Positions 52,463-60,896 of a DNA stretch of 64,000 nucleotides are shown here, piece by piece. Position 1 is the first letter of the stretch. Each line of letters starts with the position of its first letter. The stretch comes from Eubacterium sp. (GTDB lineage Bacteria; Bacillota; Clostridia; Oscillospirales; Acutalibacteraceae), in NCBI GenBank assembly GCA_017446095.1, contig JAFSRN010000002.1, positions 1 through 64,000 of the forward strand, in the 5' to 3' direction. A program made the translations under genes and the position numbers. The notes beneath the pieces are model-generated. The model was given only the letters and a program-made list of their open reading frames with translations. It did no database searches and was not told the DNA's origin.

Positions 52463-53881
52463 ATGAAAAAGGTATTATCATTTTTAATGGCAGTTGTTAT
52501 GGTGGCGGCGTTTATGCCGGTGAGCACCTATGCTGCCGATCTGGACACGGACGCATACATCAACGGCGTTACGCTTGACGCACCGACCGTTGACTGCTAC
52601 GGCGGATACAAGGTTACGCGCGCAAGCGACCCAACCGGGCTTTACGCTGCTGCTGAAGGCTGGAAGGGCGACGATGAAAACACAAAGTACTACTTTGTTT
52701 CCCACTACGTTTACCTTGCAAAATACGACGCTTACGTTGCTGATGAGGACTTTGGCGTATACGGCAGTGATGATGTTCTGAAGGCTGATTTTGCAGCAAG
52801 CGAATACTCGTTTATCGGCACAACCACCACTGAAAAAGCAGAGGTTGCGTATTATGATGCGGACGCGCTTGACGGCACAACGTACCATACGGAAAAGAAG
52901 CTCAACAACGCAAACGACCCCACCGGCGTTTACGGCTGTAACGCTTACACAAGCAGCGACGGCGAAGGTAATTTGCTCGAAACCGGCGTTATGATTCACC
53001 GCTTTGTTATTGCCCCCGGCACAACAAAGTACATCAAGGACTCCACCTTTGCAGAGGTCAGAATCACCGATGAGAACCTTCCGTCTTCCCCATACTCATA
53101 TGTATATGAGGAAGTTTTCAACCACGAATATCTTGAGTGGACGGGCAACGTTGCAATCGGTCAGTTCGGCAACTTCAAGGACGCAAACGGCACGCACTAC
53201 GCTGTTGACGACGCGCACAATGTTTACACTCTTGACGGCGACACAGTACAGGTTGGAAACACCGAATACTTCTACCTTACAAGGACAAGCGCTGTAAAGT
53301 ACAACGACCTTACACCCGCAGTTGAAGGCTATGTCCCCTGCACACACAACTACAAGGGCGAATACACAAATACTCCTACCTGCACGGCGGCAGGCACAAT
53401 TCTGTGGACTTGCACCAAGTGCGGCGACAGCTATACTTCTACAGCTGCGGCGCTCGGTCACTCCTGGAACGCAGGCAAAGTTACAAAGAAAGCTACCCCG
53501 ACTGCAACAGGCGTTAAGACCTTCACCTGCACAAGATGCGGCGCTAAGAAAACGCAAACCATTAAAAAGTGTGCAAAGTATGCAAACCCGATGGTTGCAA
53601 AGGCAAATGCACCCAAAATTAAGTATAGTAAACTGAAAAATAAAAACCAGACAATTGCCAAGAAAAATGCCTTCAATATCACAAAAGCGCAGGGCAAGGT
53701 TACATTCACCAAGAAATCCGGCAACAAGGCAATTACCGTAAATTCCGCAGGTAAGGTTACTGTTAAAAAGGGTCTTAAAGTCGGCACATACAAAGTAAAT
53801 GTTCAGGTTAAAGCCGCAGGCAACGCGACCTACAAAGCAAAAACAACAACCGTTACATTAGTAGTTAAGGTTGTTAAATAA
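52463..53881 (+). CDS. Secreted protein with Ig-like C-terminal domain
   Basis: 472 residues. Signal peptide (1-24, cut near TYAAD), a novel-looking N-terminal region (25-290) rich in Tyr/Asp, two CxxC pairs in small CTHNYKG...CTKCG and CTRCG repeats (about 300-370) like those in bacterial surface proteins, and a Lys-rich Big-type Ig-like domain (about 395-472). AAGGAG upstream. No membrane anchor or LPXTG. Function unknown. Confidence 0.75.
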   Translation: MKKVLSFLMAVVMVAAFMPVSTYAADLDTDAYINGVTLDAPTVDCYGGYKVTRASDPTGLYAAAEGWKGDDENTKYYFVSHYVYLAKYDAYVADEDFGVYGSDDVLKADFAASEYSFIGTTTTEKAEVAYYDADALDGTTYHTEKKLNNANDPTGVYGCNAYTSSDGEGNLLETGVMIHRFVIAPGTTKYIKDSTFAEVRITDENLPSSPYSYVYEEVFNHEYLEWTGNVAIGQFGNFKDANGTHYAVDDAHNVYTLDGDTVQVGNTEYFYLTRTSAVKYNDLTPAVEGYVPCTHNYKGEYTNTPTCTAAGTILWTCTKCGDSYTSTAAALGHSWNAGKVTKKATPTATGVKTFTCTRCGAKKTQTIKKCAKYANPMVAKANAPKIKYSKLKNKNQTIAKKNAFNITKAQGKVTFTKKSGNKAITVNSAGKVTVKKGLKVGTYKVNVQVKAAGNATYKAKTTTVTLVVKVVK

Positions 53882-53906
53882 AAATTTTTAAAAAGGAGTA
53901 AAAATT

Positions 53907-55577
53907 ATGAAAAAATCATTATCACTTGCGATTTCACTTATAATGATAATCGCATCACTCACGGCACTGCCGTTTACCGCACAGGCACTTGATTCAAGCG
54001 GCACCTGCGGCGTCAACGTAAACTACACGTTTGATTCCGAAACCGGCGCGCTCGTTATCAGCGGCAAAGGCGCAATCAACGATTACGGCACAAACTCAAA
54101 CAAATCACCGTTCAATATGGCAACAGGAGTTAAATCCATCGAAATTAAGGAAGGCGTAAAGGGCATTGGCAATAACGCATTTTATCTTTGCCCTAACGCG
54201 GCAAGCATCACGATTCCGGCAAGCGTAGAGAGCATCGGCGTGGGCGCATTCCGCCAGTGCTACCACTTAAAAAGCGTGATTATTCCCGACGGCATTAACG
54301 ATATTGAAGAAAGCGCATTTTATTACTGCAACCGTCTCGAGCGCGTGGTGCTTCCCGCAAGCGTAGTGTACATCGGTCCCTCTGCATTCACCAGCTGCGG
54401 CAACCTTAAAGCTATACTTTATAAAAACGATGAATCGCACTGGGGAGCTATCTCAATAAGCGACACCGGCAACGAACCTCTCAGCAGCACGCCAATAGTT
54501 TTCAACGTAAACGACGCAACGTTTTCAGGCACCTGCGTCAATGAAATTACGGGCGACAAAACATATTATTCATATGATATGGATACCGGAACTATGACAA
54601 TCAGCGGCAAAGGCGAGATGGCTGATTTTGAAAAGCCGAGTGATTCACCGTTTTATGCCAACGCAGCAATTAATACCGTTATTATTAAAAAAGGTATAGA
54701 GACCATCGGCGAATATGCATTTGCCGAATGCACGGGTTTAGAGGATGTTATAATTGCAGAGGGCACTTTAACCACAATCGGCTGGGAGTCTTTTTACAAC
54801 TGCACGGGCTTAAAGACTATTAATATTCCCGACAGTGTTATTTATTTCAGCGACGAAACCTTTGACGGCGCAAGCGACACCTTTACCATAACTGCAAGCT
54901 GCGAAAAAGCTTCGGTGTTAGCCGACTATGTAGAAGGCACGAACCGTGTTTGGAACAAAACGCACCCTTGCAGAGATTACGTAACAAAGGCAACGCTCAG
55001 CAAGAACGGCACCGTTGTAAACAGATGCGCATGCGGCGATGTTGTTAACAGCACCAAAACAATCATCCGTCCGAAAACCATTAAGCTGTCTGCCACAAAT
55101 TACACCCACAACGGCAAGGTTAAAAAGCCGAAGGTAACGGTTAAGGACTCCAAGGGCAAAACAATTGCCGCAAAGAATTACACCGTAACCTACGCAAAGG
55201 GCAGGAAGAACATTGGCAAGTACGCTGTTAAGATTAAGTTCAAGGGCAATTACAGCGGCACAAAAACGCTCAGCTTCAACATCAACCCCAAGGGTACAAG
55301 CATCAGCAAGATTACCGGCGGCAAAAAGAAGTTTACTGTTAAATGGAAAAAGCAGACAAAGCTGACCTCCGGCTATCAGATTATTTACAGCCCTAACAAG
55401 AGTTTCGGCATTTATTATCCGTATGTAACCGTAAAGGGCAACAAAAAAACGAAGAAAACCGTTACCAATATTTCCGAAAGCGGAACATACTATGTTAAGA
55501 TTCGCACCTACAAAACCGTAAAAGGTAAAAAGTATTACAGCAAATGGAGTGAGGCAGTTAAGGTTAAAGTAAAATAG
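53907..55577 (+). CDS. Secreted BspA-like LRR protein with shared Fn3-like tail
   Basis: 556 residues: signal peptide (1-27), repeated LRR_5 units (GAFRQCYHLKSVIIPDG, SAFYYCNRLERVVLP, YAFAECTGLEDVII), two copies of a GTCG/GTCV-start beta module (about 31 and 208), then the beta plus Fn3 module shared with the genes at 42781 and 43863 (SGYQII, YYVKIRTYK, SKWSEAV). AAAGGAG site. Likely adhesin or glycan-binding surface protein. Confidence 0.82.
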   Translation: MKKSLSLAISLIMIIASLTALPFTAQALDSSGTCGVNVNYTFDSETGALVISGKGAINDYGTNSNKSPFNMATGVKSIEIKEGVKGIGNNAFYLCPNAASITIPASVESIGVGAFRQCYHLKSVIIPDGINDIEESAFYYCNRLERVVLPASVVYIGPSAFTSCGNLKAILYKNDESHWGAISISDTGNEPLSSTPIVFNVNDATFSGTCVNEITGDKTYYSYDMDTGTMTISGKGEMADFEKPSDSPFYANAAINTVIIKKGIETIGEYAFAECTGLEDVIIAEGTLTTIGWESFYNCTGLKTINIPDSVIYFSDETFDGASDTFTITASCEKASVLADYVEGTNRVWNKTHPCRDYVTKATLSKNGTVVNRCACGDVVNSTKTIIRPKTIKLSATNYTHNGKVKKPKVTVKDSKGKTIAAKNYTVTYAKGRKNIGKYAVKIKFKGNYSGTKTLSFNINPKGTSISKITGGKKKFTVKWKKQTKLTSGYQIIYSPNKSFGIYYPYVTVKGNKKTKKTVTNISESGTYYVKIRTYKTVKGKKYYSKWSEAVKVKVK

Positions 55578-55584
55578 TATTATT

Positions 55585-55612
55585 AAAAGCCACTCGATGA
55601 GTGGCTTTTAGT
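55585..55612 (+). terminator. Terminator of the LRR-protein gene
   Basis: Perfect 10-bp stem AAAAGCCACT/AGTGGCTTTT followed by TAG. Confidence 0.8.
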
Positions 55613-55617
55613 TTGCA

Positions 55618-55644
55618 GTAGGGGCGGATTTCCCAATCCGCCCG
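55618..55644. repeat. GTAGGG-type palindrome, copy 8
   Basis: GTAGGGGCGGATT...AATCCGCCCG between convergent genes. Confidence 0.7.
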
Positions 55645-55746
55645 TTTATTATTTATAATATTTCTCTATTCTGCCGTAGCCGACAATCAGTTTCGAAATG
55701 CTCGGCGAGCACTGCTGCCTGTCACTTGTGTAAAACGCGTAAATTA

Positions 55747-56184
55747 TCAGATAACGTAGTTGTTCATATAGCGCGACTGCTGCTGGTCAAGAATGTCCTG
55801 CAGGGTTACGCTGTCAAGGTATTCGTTGATGATTTTTGACAGGTGCGACCATATGGGCAGAGTCGGGCAGTCGGCGCTGCGCGGGCACTCGTTGGGGTGC
55901 TGGTCAACGCAATCAACCGGCGACAGCGAACCTTCCGTAAGGCGCAGAATATCCCCCACCGTGTACTTATCGGGCGATTTTGCAAGCTTGTAGCCGCCCT
56001 GCGAGCCGCGGTTGGTGCGCAGAAAATCGGGCTTGTTTACAATGGCGATAATCTGCTCAAGGTATTTTTTGGAAATCTCCTGCCGCTCGGATATATCTTT
56101 AAGCGGAATGTAGCCGTCGTCCTTATGCTCGGCAAGGTCAATCATCAGGCGCAGAGCGTAGCGGCCTTTGGTAGAAATCTTCAT
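55747..56184 (-). CDS. Rrf2-family transcription regulator
   Basis: 145 residues from the second Met (56184), giving MKISTKGRYALRLM; the first ATG abuts the ribosome-binding GGGGGG. Winged helix-turn-helix (1-65: QEISKKYLEQI, RGSQGGYKL) followed by three cysteines in C-x6-C-x4-C spacing (CVDQHPNEC...SADC), as in IscR-like proteins that bind an Fe-S cluster. Monocistronic with its own promoter and palindrome; target genes not visible in the window. Confidence 0.92.
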   Translation of the reverse strand: MKISTKGRYALRLMIDLAEHKDDGYIPLKDISERQEISKKYLEQIIAIVNKPDFLRTNRGSQGGYKLAKSPDKYTVGDILRLTEGSLSPVDCVDQHPNECPRSADCPTLPIWSHLSKIINEYLDSVTLQDILDQQQSRYMNNYVI

Positions 56185-56215
56185 TCCCATCCCCCCTGAA
56201 TCTTTGCTCTTAATG

Positions 56216-56232
56216 CCTACTGTTATAGTAGG
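56216..56232 (-). promoter_or_regulatory. Palindrome just downstream of the Rrf2 promoter
   Basis: CCTACT-GTTAT-AGTAGG, a 17-bp inverted repeat at about +5 to +25 of the predicted transcript. Likely autoregulatory operator. Confidence 0.6.
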
Positions 56233-56243
56233 TGTTCTTATTT

Positions 56244-56272
56244 ATAGTATCACGCCGCTCCGATTTTGTCAA
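56244..56272 (-). promoter_or_regulatory. Promoter of the Rrf2 gene
   Basis: Perfect TTGACA (56267-56272), 17-base spacer, TACTAT (56244-56249). Confidence 0.65.
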
Positions 56273-56320
56273 GGATAATCAGCGCTGCGCATTTTAAGCG
56301 CATTAAAAACGCCCCACGCA

Positions 56321-56349
56321 TTGACGGCGGCGCAATTTCCTGCTAAAAT
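56321..56349 (+). promoter_or_regulatory. Possible orphan promoter
   Basis: TTGACG (56321-56326), 17-base spacer, TAAAAT (56344-56349). No gene follows on this strand before the hairpin at 56445, so it may drive a roughly 0.1-kb RNA or be fortuitous. Confidence 0.3.
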
Positions 56350-56444
56350 ACTACTATAATCAGCAAAGGCAGGTTTTGCAATAGTAAAAATCAGCAACTA
56401 ATACCAAAACTAATGGCTATTCATTGCTGCATAATAACAAAACA

Positions 56445-56467
56445 AAACCACCCATCAGGGTGGTTTT
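56445..56467. terminator. Terminator of tRNA-fMet
   Basis: AAAACCACCC-ATCA-GGGTGGTTTT (overlapping stems) 7 bases beyond the encoded CCA; T-rich on both sides, so active in either direction. Confidence 0.8.
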
Positions 56468-56473
56468 GCTTTG

Positions 56474-56549
<76 letters not shown>

Positions 56550-56580
56550 ATATTTAAACTGTATCGCTTAGTGCTATATC

Positions 56581-56608
56581 ATTATAACAGATTATTGTGT
56601 TTTGTCAA
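56581..56608 (-). promoter_or_regulatory. Promoter of tRNA-fMet
   Basis: Perfect TTGACA (56603-56608), 16-base spacer, perfect TATAAT (56581-56586). Confidence 0.85.
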
Positions 56609-56625
56609 GTATTTTTTTAGCGCAT

Positions 56626-56827
56626 AAAAATCTTGCACGCCGCGGCGCAAAAAGTTGCCCTAAATAGCAGGAAAGAGTAGCACTTAAAAACAAGATACTA
56701 CCCTTACCCAGCTGTTTAATTATCTGCTGCGTCAAACATTGCACAACATCTCTGGCGGGTTCGTCTCTACTCAAACCCTGTTATGCACACAACAGTTGCT
56801 GCTTCACGCACTAACGCGTGTTACAAC
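56626..56827 (-). ncRNA. Candidate structured non-coding RNA, about 200 nt
   Basis: Defined by a strong promoter (56834-56862) and a terminator-like TTGCGC hairpin with five T (56626-56650), with no credible ORF between. Internal hairpins include CACGC/GCGTG, CTGTT/AACAG, GGGTT/AACCC and a long GGGTAG/CTACTC stem, and the 5' end (TTG-CACGC) can pair with the 3' end (GCGTGCAA). Size and closing-stem possibility resemble 6S-like RNA, but I do not recognise a family. It accounts for most of the gene-free stretch 56550-56990. Confidence 0.5.
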
Positions 56828-56833
56828 ATCTTT

Positions 56834-56862
56834 AATATACAACATTAATCACAAATTGTCAA
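56834..56862 (-). promoter_or_regulatory. Promoter of the candidate ncRNA
   Basis: Perfect TTGACA (56857-56862), 17-base spacer, TATATT (56834-56839). Confidence 0.75.
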
Positions 56863-56931
56863 GCACTTTTAACGCTGAATTTTAATAAAATGTGAATATT
56901 TAAAATAATTTGTATTTTTTATTATACGCAC

Positions 56932-56960
56932 TTGAAATATTTACGCATTGAATATATAAT
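56932..56960 (+). promoter_or_regulatory. Promoter of the small protein/GH38 operon
   Basis: TTGAAA (56932-56937), 17-base spacer, perfect TATAAT (56955-56960), 30 bases before the start codon. Confidence 0.8.
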
Positions 56961-56990
56961 AATGTGAAAATAGAGAAAGGACAACGCGTT

Positions 56991-57212
56991 ATGAAAGTAA
57001 GGATTCCTAAACACAGAGAATTTCTTATCAAGTTTGAGGACGGCTATCCGCTTGAAAAGCAGGCGTGGGCTGAGCTCAACCAGATTGTGAAAGACTACAG
57101 TGTTGACGGCAAAAGTGTTTACACCGAAACCTTTATTGAAGATAACGAGGATAAGGTTAAGGCACTGCAGGAAAAGTACGAGTTTACATACGAAATTATC
57201 GAAAAGAATTAG
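56991..57212 (+). CDS. Small protein of unknown function
   Basis: 73 residues from the ATG at 56991 (AAAGGA about 9 bases upstream; the earlier Met lacks a site). Begins MKVRIPKHREFLIKF and is rich in charged residues with a predicted beta-alpha-beta-like pattern. No family recognised. It lies 12 bases before the alpha-mannosidase gene and shares its promoter, so a role linked to it is possible. Confidence 0.65.
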   Translation: MKVRIPKHREFLIKFEDGYPLEKQAWAELNQIVKDYSVDGKSVYTETFIEDNEDKVKALQEKYEFTYEIIEKN

Positions 57213-57224
57213 CAGGTATTTATT

Positions 57225-60200
57225 ATGCTTGAAAACAGAGTTTACGCTACTTCTACATCTCACCTTGACACCGTATGGCGCTGGGAACTGCCAAGGACGA
57301 TTGAAGAGTTTTTACCCGAAACCTTTAACAAAAACTTTGAACTGATTGAAAAATACCCCGAGTACCGCTTCAATTTTGAAGGGGCTTACAGGTATGCGCT
57401 GATTGAGGAATACTACCCCGAGGCGTTTGAAAAAATCAAAGAATACGTTGCAAAAGGCAGATGGAACCCGTCCGGCTCGGAATACGAGAACGGCGACGTT
57501 AACGTCCCCTCGCCCGAGGCGATTATACGCAACATTCTGTACGGCAACAAGTATTTTGAAGAGAAGTTCGGCAAAAGAACTACCGACATCTTCCTGCCCG
57601 ACTGCTTCGGATTCGGCTGGGCGCTTCCGTCGATTATGCACCACTGCGGGCTCAACGGCTTCACCACGCAAAAGCTGACGTGGGGCGCTGCGCTCGGCAA
57701 GGTGCCGTTTGACATCGGCTACTGGCGCGGCGTTGACGGCAACAAGATTTACGCAAACCTTATGCCGCTGTCGTACCGCCACAGACTGCTTGACGAGCTG
57801 CGCGGCAACCTGCGCGTTATCAGCAAGCTTGCGGACAACGGCGTTAACTACAACCTGCCCTGGACTACCTGCCTTTACGGCACTGGCGACTGGGGCGGCG
57901 CACCTGATGAGGAGAGCGTTAAACAGCTCAACGCCGATGTTTTTGACAACAGGTACGATGAGCATACAAAGATAGTTTCTGCGTCAACAGACCAGATATT
58001 CAAAGACCTTGACAAGCTGACAAACCGTGACAAGGCAAGGCTCCCCGTACACACTACGGAACTGCTTATGAAGTCGCACGGCGTGGGCGGTTACACATCA
58101 AGGACGATGAGCAAAAGGCTCAACTCGCAAAACGAAATCCTTGCGGATTACTGCGAAAAAGCGGCGGTTGCGGCAAACCTGCTGACGTCGCACGAATACC
58201 CTAAAAAGACAATTGACACGGCGTGGAAGCGTGTGATTGCACATCAGTTCCACGACGATATCCCCGGCACCTCAACCATGAAGGTGTACAACGACAGCTG
58301 GAACGACTACTTTGTTTCCCTCTCGCAGTTCAAAGGTGAGTACGAAGCCGCAGTCGGCGCAATCGCAAACGAGCTTGACACCTCGTGGTGCAAGGAGTGC
58401 GCAGTTGTTGTTAACAACCCCGTTGCCATCAGGCGCAAGGACGCTGTTGAGGCGCACGTTAAGCTTGCCCACAACGCAAAAAGCATAACCGTGCTTGACG
58501 AAATGGGCAAGGAAGTTCCGAGCCAGGTTATCAAAAAGCAGGGCAAGGAGTTTGACATTGTATTTCTTGCCGACGTGCCGAGCGTGGGCTACCGCGTTTA
58601 CGAAGTGCAGGGCGCAGAAAAGCCGTTTGCAAAGCGCGGAAGCGACCTAATTGTCACAGAGCACGAAATGCAGAACAGCCGCTATTATGTGCGGTTTAAC
58701 AAAAACGGCGACATCGCTTCAATCTACGACAAGAAGCTTGAAACGGAGATTCTTGAAAAGCCGGTTAAGCTTGCCGCGCTGCGCAATATGGGCGAGGTAA
58801 ACTACCCGAGCTGGGAAATGAGGAGCGACGAGGTCAACGCAGAGCCGATTGCCTATGCCAACACGCCTGAATTTGAGGTTGTGGAAAACGGTGCGGCGCG
58901 AGTTGCGGTTAAGATTACACGCCACATTGAGCACACAAGGATTGTGCAGATTGTGTCGCTAACAAGCGACAGCGACGTTGTGCGCGTGGACAATTACATC
59001 GACTGGCAGGAACGCAGAACTATGCTCAAGGCGCAGTTCCCTCTTGCCGTCAGGAATATTTTTGCGGCTTACGACCTCGGTCTGGGATACATACAAAGGC
59101 AGACGAACACTGAAACCGCTTACGAAGTGCCTGCGCAGAAGTGGGCTGACATCTCCGACTACCGCGGCACTTTCGGCGTGAGCATATTCTCCGACTGCAA
59201 GTACGGCTGGGATAAGCCTGATATCAACACCCTGCGCCTTACCTGCGTACATACGCCTGCGGGCGCGTTTACAAAGGACGCAAGGCAGGATTTGCAGGAC
59301 ATCGGCAGGAACGCATTTTCGTTTGGCATCTGCGCACACAAGGGCGGCGTTACCTCGATAACACAGCTCGGCGCGGAAAAGTTCAGCAAAAAGCTTTGCG
59401 CTTTCCAGACAAGTTCAAGACGTCAGGGCGCGCTGCCGTCATCATTTTCCGCACTTAAAGTCAGCAGCAAAGGCGTGCTGCTGCGTGCGATGAAGCAGGC
59501 TTACGACGGCAACGGAATCATCCTGCGCTTTAACGAGGGCGGCGGCAAACCGCGCAAGGGCGTTAAGGTTACTCTGCCGTTTGAAATTGCCGAGGCGTAC
59601 GAAATTAACGGTCAGGAAATTACGCGCAAGGGCGCAAAGCTCGATAGCGGCTCGCTCACCTTTGATATGAAGCCGTTTGAACTTAAATCCTTCAGAGTTA
59701 TACTTAAAAACGAGCGCAACACCGCGAGCGAAAAGTATAAGATGCTCGACCTTGAGGACGAGTTCAACGCGCAGGGCATTACGAAGGACAGCTACAAAGT
59801 CAACGTAATCCTGCAGGGCAGCGGCTGCTCGTTACCCGACGAGCTGATTGACTCGCGCGTGACAATCGACGGCATAAAATTCAAGCTGCCGAGCGCAGAT
59901 ATGCAGAGAAACGTGCTTATTCCGCGCGAGCAGGTAATTGAACTGCCAAAGACCTGCACAAAGCTTTACATACTTGCGGCAAGCACTCTCGGCGACAGGG
60001 AGGTTACCCTGCTGACGGACAGCAAAGAACGCAAAATTATGATGCATTCGATGACCGAGCCCGTGGGTGTGTGGGATATGGAAGGCCTTGACCAGAAAGC
60101 TAAAATCAAGGACGCAAAGGTTGCGCTTGAGTTCACCCACACGCACCACCCCGAGGGTAATCTTGCAAACAAGAAGGCGTACTTCTTTATCTACGAGCTG

Positions 60201-60497
60201 GATATCAGGGGCTGCAAAACGCTGACTCTGCCTGCAGACAGCAGGATTGTAATCCTTGCGATGACTGCGGTTAAGCGCTTTTCAAACACAAAGCTTGCAA
60301 CAGCGATTACCGACGAGGTATTTGAGCTTGATTCAATCGGCGCTGCGCCAATCGAAAAGATTATTGATAAGGCGGACTTTATTACAGTACACGCCGGCAG
60401 ATATATGGAGCAAAAGCGCTCCGGCAAGGGCAAAGGCTTTAAGCGCGACAACCCTGTAACAAATATGATACGTTCATTCACCAAGAGTGAGTGGTAA
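57225..60497 (+). CDS. GH38 alpha-mannosidase
   Basis: 1090 residues. The N-terminal catalytic domain carries the zinc ligands in SHLDTVWRW (His13, Asp15), the nucleophile motif PDCFGFGW (Asp126) and a later AHQFHDDIPGTS, the GH38 signature. A central helical region and C-terminal beta-sandwich domains follow. No signal peptide, so it acts in the cytosol on imported mannosides. The length is near the upper end for the family. A GCAGG site is weak; it may rely on coupling to the small upstream gene. Confidence 0.95.
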   Translation: MLENRVYATSTSHLDTVWRWELPRTIEEFLPETFNKNFELIEKYPEYRFNFEGAYRYALIEEYYPEAFEKIKEYVAKGRWNPSGSEYENGDVNVPSPEAIIRNILYGNKYFEEKFGKRTTDIFLPDCFGFGWALPSIMHHCGLNGFTTQKLTWGAALGKVPFDIGYWRGVDGNKIYANLMPLSYRHRLLDELRGNLRVISKLADNGVNYNLPWTTCLYGTGDWGGAPDEESVKQLNADVFDNRYDEHTKIVSASTDQIFKDLDKLTNRDKARLPVHTTELLMKSHGVGGYTSRTMSKRLNSQNEILADYCEKAAVAANLLTSHEYPKKTIDTAWKRVIAHQFHDDIPGTSTMKVYNDSWNDYFVSLSQFKGEYEAAVGAIANELDTSWCKECAVVVNNPVAIRRKDAVEAHVKLAHNAKSITVLDEMGKEVPSQVIKKQGKEFDIVFLADVPSVGYRVYEVQGAEKPFAKRGSDLIVTEHEMQNSRYYVRFNKNGDIASIYDKKLETEILEKPVKLAALRNMGEVNYPSWEMRSDEVNAEPIAYANTPEFEVVENGAARVAVKITRHIEHTRIVQIVSLTSDSDVVRVDNYIDWQERRTMLKAQFPLAVRNIFAAYDLGLGYIQRQTNTETAYEVPAQKWADISDYRGTFGVSIFSDCKYGWDKPDINTLRLTCVHTPAGAFTKDARQDLQDIGRNAFSFGICAHKGGVTSITQLGAEKFSKKLCAFQTSSRRQGALPSSFSALKVSSKGVLLRAMKQAYDGNGIILRFNEGGGKPRKGVKVTLPFEIAEAYEINGQEITRKGAKLDSGSLTFDMKPFELKSFRVILKNERNTASEKYKMLDLEDEFNAQGITKDSYKVNVILQGSGCSLPDELIDSRVTIDGIKFKLPSADMQRNVLIPREQVIELPKTCTKLYILAASTLGDREVTLLTDSKERKIMMHSMTEPVGVWDMEGLDQKAKIKDAKVALEFTHTHHPEGNLANKKAYFFIYELDIRGCKTLTLPADSRIVILAMTAVKRFSNTKLATAITDEVFELDSIGAAPIEKIIDKADFITVHAGRYMEQKRSGKGKGFKRDNPVTNMIRSFTKSEW

Positions 60498-60498
60498 G

Positions 60499-60527
60499 AA
60501 AAAAGCATCCTTTCGGATGCTTTTTTT
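60499..60527 (+). terminator. Terminator of the GH38 operon
   Basis: AAAAGCATCC-TTTC-GGATGCTTTTTTT directly after the stop codon. Confidence 0.9.
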
Positions 60528-60554
60528 GTAGGGAACGATGACCACATCGTTCCG
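60528..60554. repeat. GTAGGG-type palindrome, copy 9
   Basis: GTAGGGAACGATG...CATCGTTCCG between the GH38 terminator and the boxes near ftsZ. Confidence 0.7.
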
Positions 60555-60596
60555 TTTTTATACACTTATATGCATATTATACATAAAATGAATATG

Positions 60597-60626
60597 CAAA
60601 ATTTGTAAAGTATATTCACTTTACAG
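60597..60626. promoter_or_regulatory. TGTAAAGT-N6-ACTTTACA palindromic element, copy A
   Basis: CAAAATT then TGTAAAGT (60604-60611), six bases, ACTTTACA (60618-60625). It matches copy B at 62174-62203 on the other side of ftsZ, including flanking bases. Confidence 0.6.
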
Positions 60627-60647
60627 GGTATACGTGTTGAAATAATT

Positions 60648-60763
60648 GTTCAAAACTCGGTGCAAAATGTTCAAAACGTTTTACTCTCTGTTGAAAACAC
60701 GGTTAAAAGTGTTGAAAATGTAAAGGCGTTCAACTTGCTTTGAACGTAGTTTTTAACTTTACA
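60648..60763. promoter_or_regulatory. Array of GTTSAAAAC boxes with 21-bp period
   Basis: Boxes start at 60648, 60669, 60690 and 60711 (GTTCAAAAC twice, GTTGAAAAC, GTTGAAAAT), exactly 21 bases apart. They run into TGTAAAG (60719), an inverted repeat CGTTCAA/TTGAACG (60727-60746) and ACTTTACA (60756-60763). The region is a convergent gap where no promoter is needed. No gene is seen in 60498-60896. Confidence 0.55.
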
Positions 60764-60780
60764 GCCGATTTTTTTACATT

Positions 60781-60889
60781 TTGACATTTGTTTGTCAAGG
60801 TTAATATACAGTGTTGTTAATAAAACTGTACACTGTCCCCTGTCCGCTATCCACAAAAAAATGCCGTCCGATAGGACAGCATTTTTTTA
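60781..60889 (+). ncRNA. Possible small RNA ending at the ftsZ terminator
   Basis: TTGACA (60781-60786), 18-base spacer and TATACA (60805-60810) would give a plus-strand transcript of about 70 bases ending in the bidirectional hairpin at 60854-60889. No ORF. Tentative. Confidence 0.3.
60854..60889. terminator. Bidirectional terminator downstream of ftsZ
   Basis: ATGCCGTCC-GATA-GGACAGCAT (one wobble) flanked by seven A and seven T, 8 bases past the ftsZ stop. Confidence 0.9.
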
Positions 60890-60896
60890 TGTATTC

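Noticed and set aside
56592-56774. A 60-codon minus-strand frame beside tRNA-fMet
   Set aside because: No ribosome-binding site or recognisable protein; the promoter and hairpins favour a non-coding RNA.
56550-56830. tmRNA, RNase P RNA or SRP RNA in the gap upstream of tRNA-fMet
   Set aside because: None of their conserved cores was found; family left open.
60840-60860. CTATCCACA as a DnaA box marking a replication origin
   Set aside because: A single imperfect match without neighbouring dnaA/dnaN genes or a box cluster is not enough.
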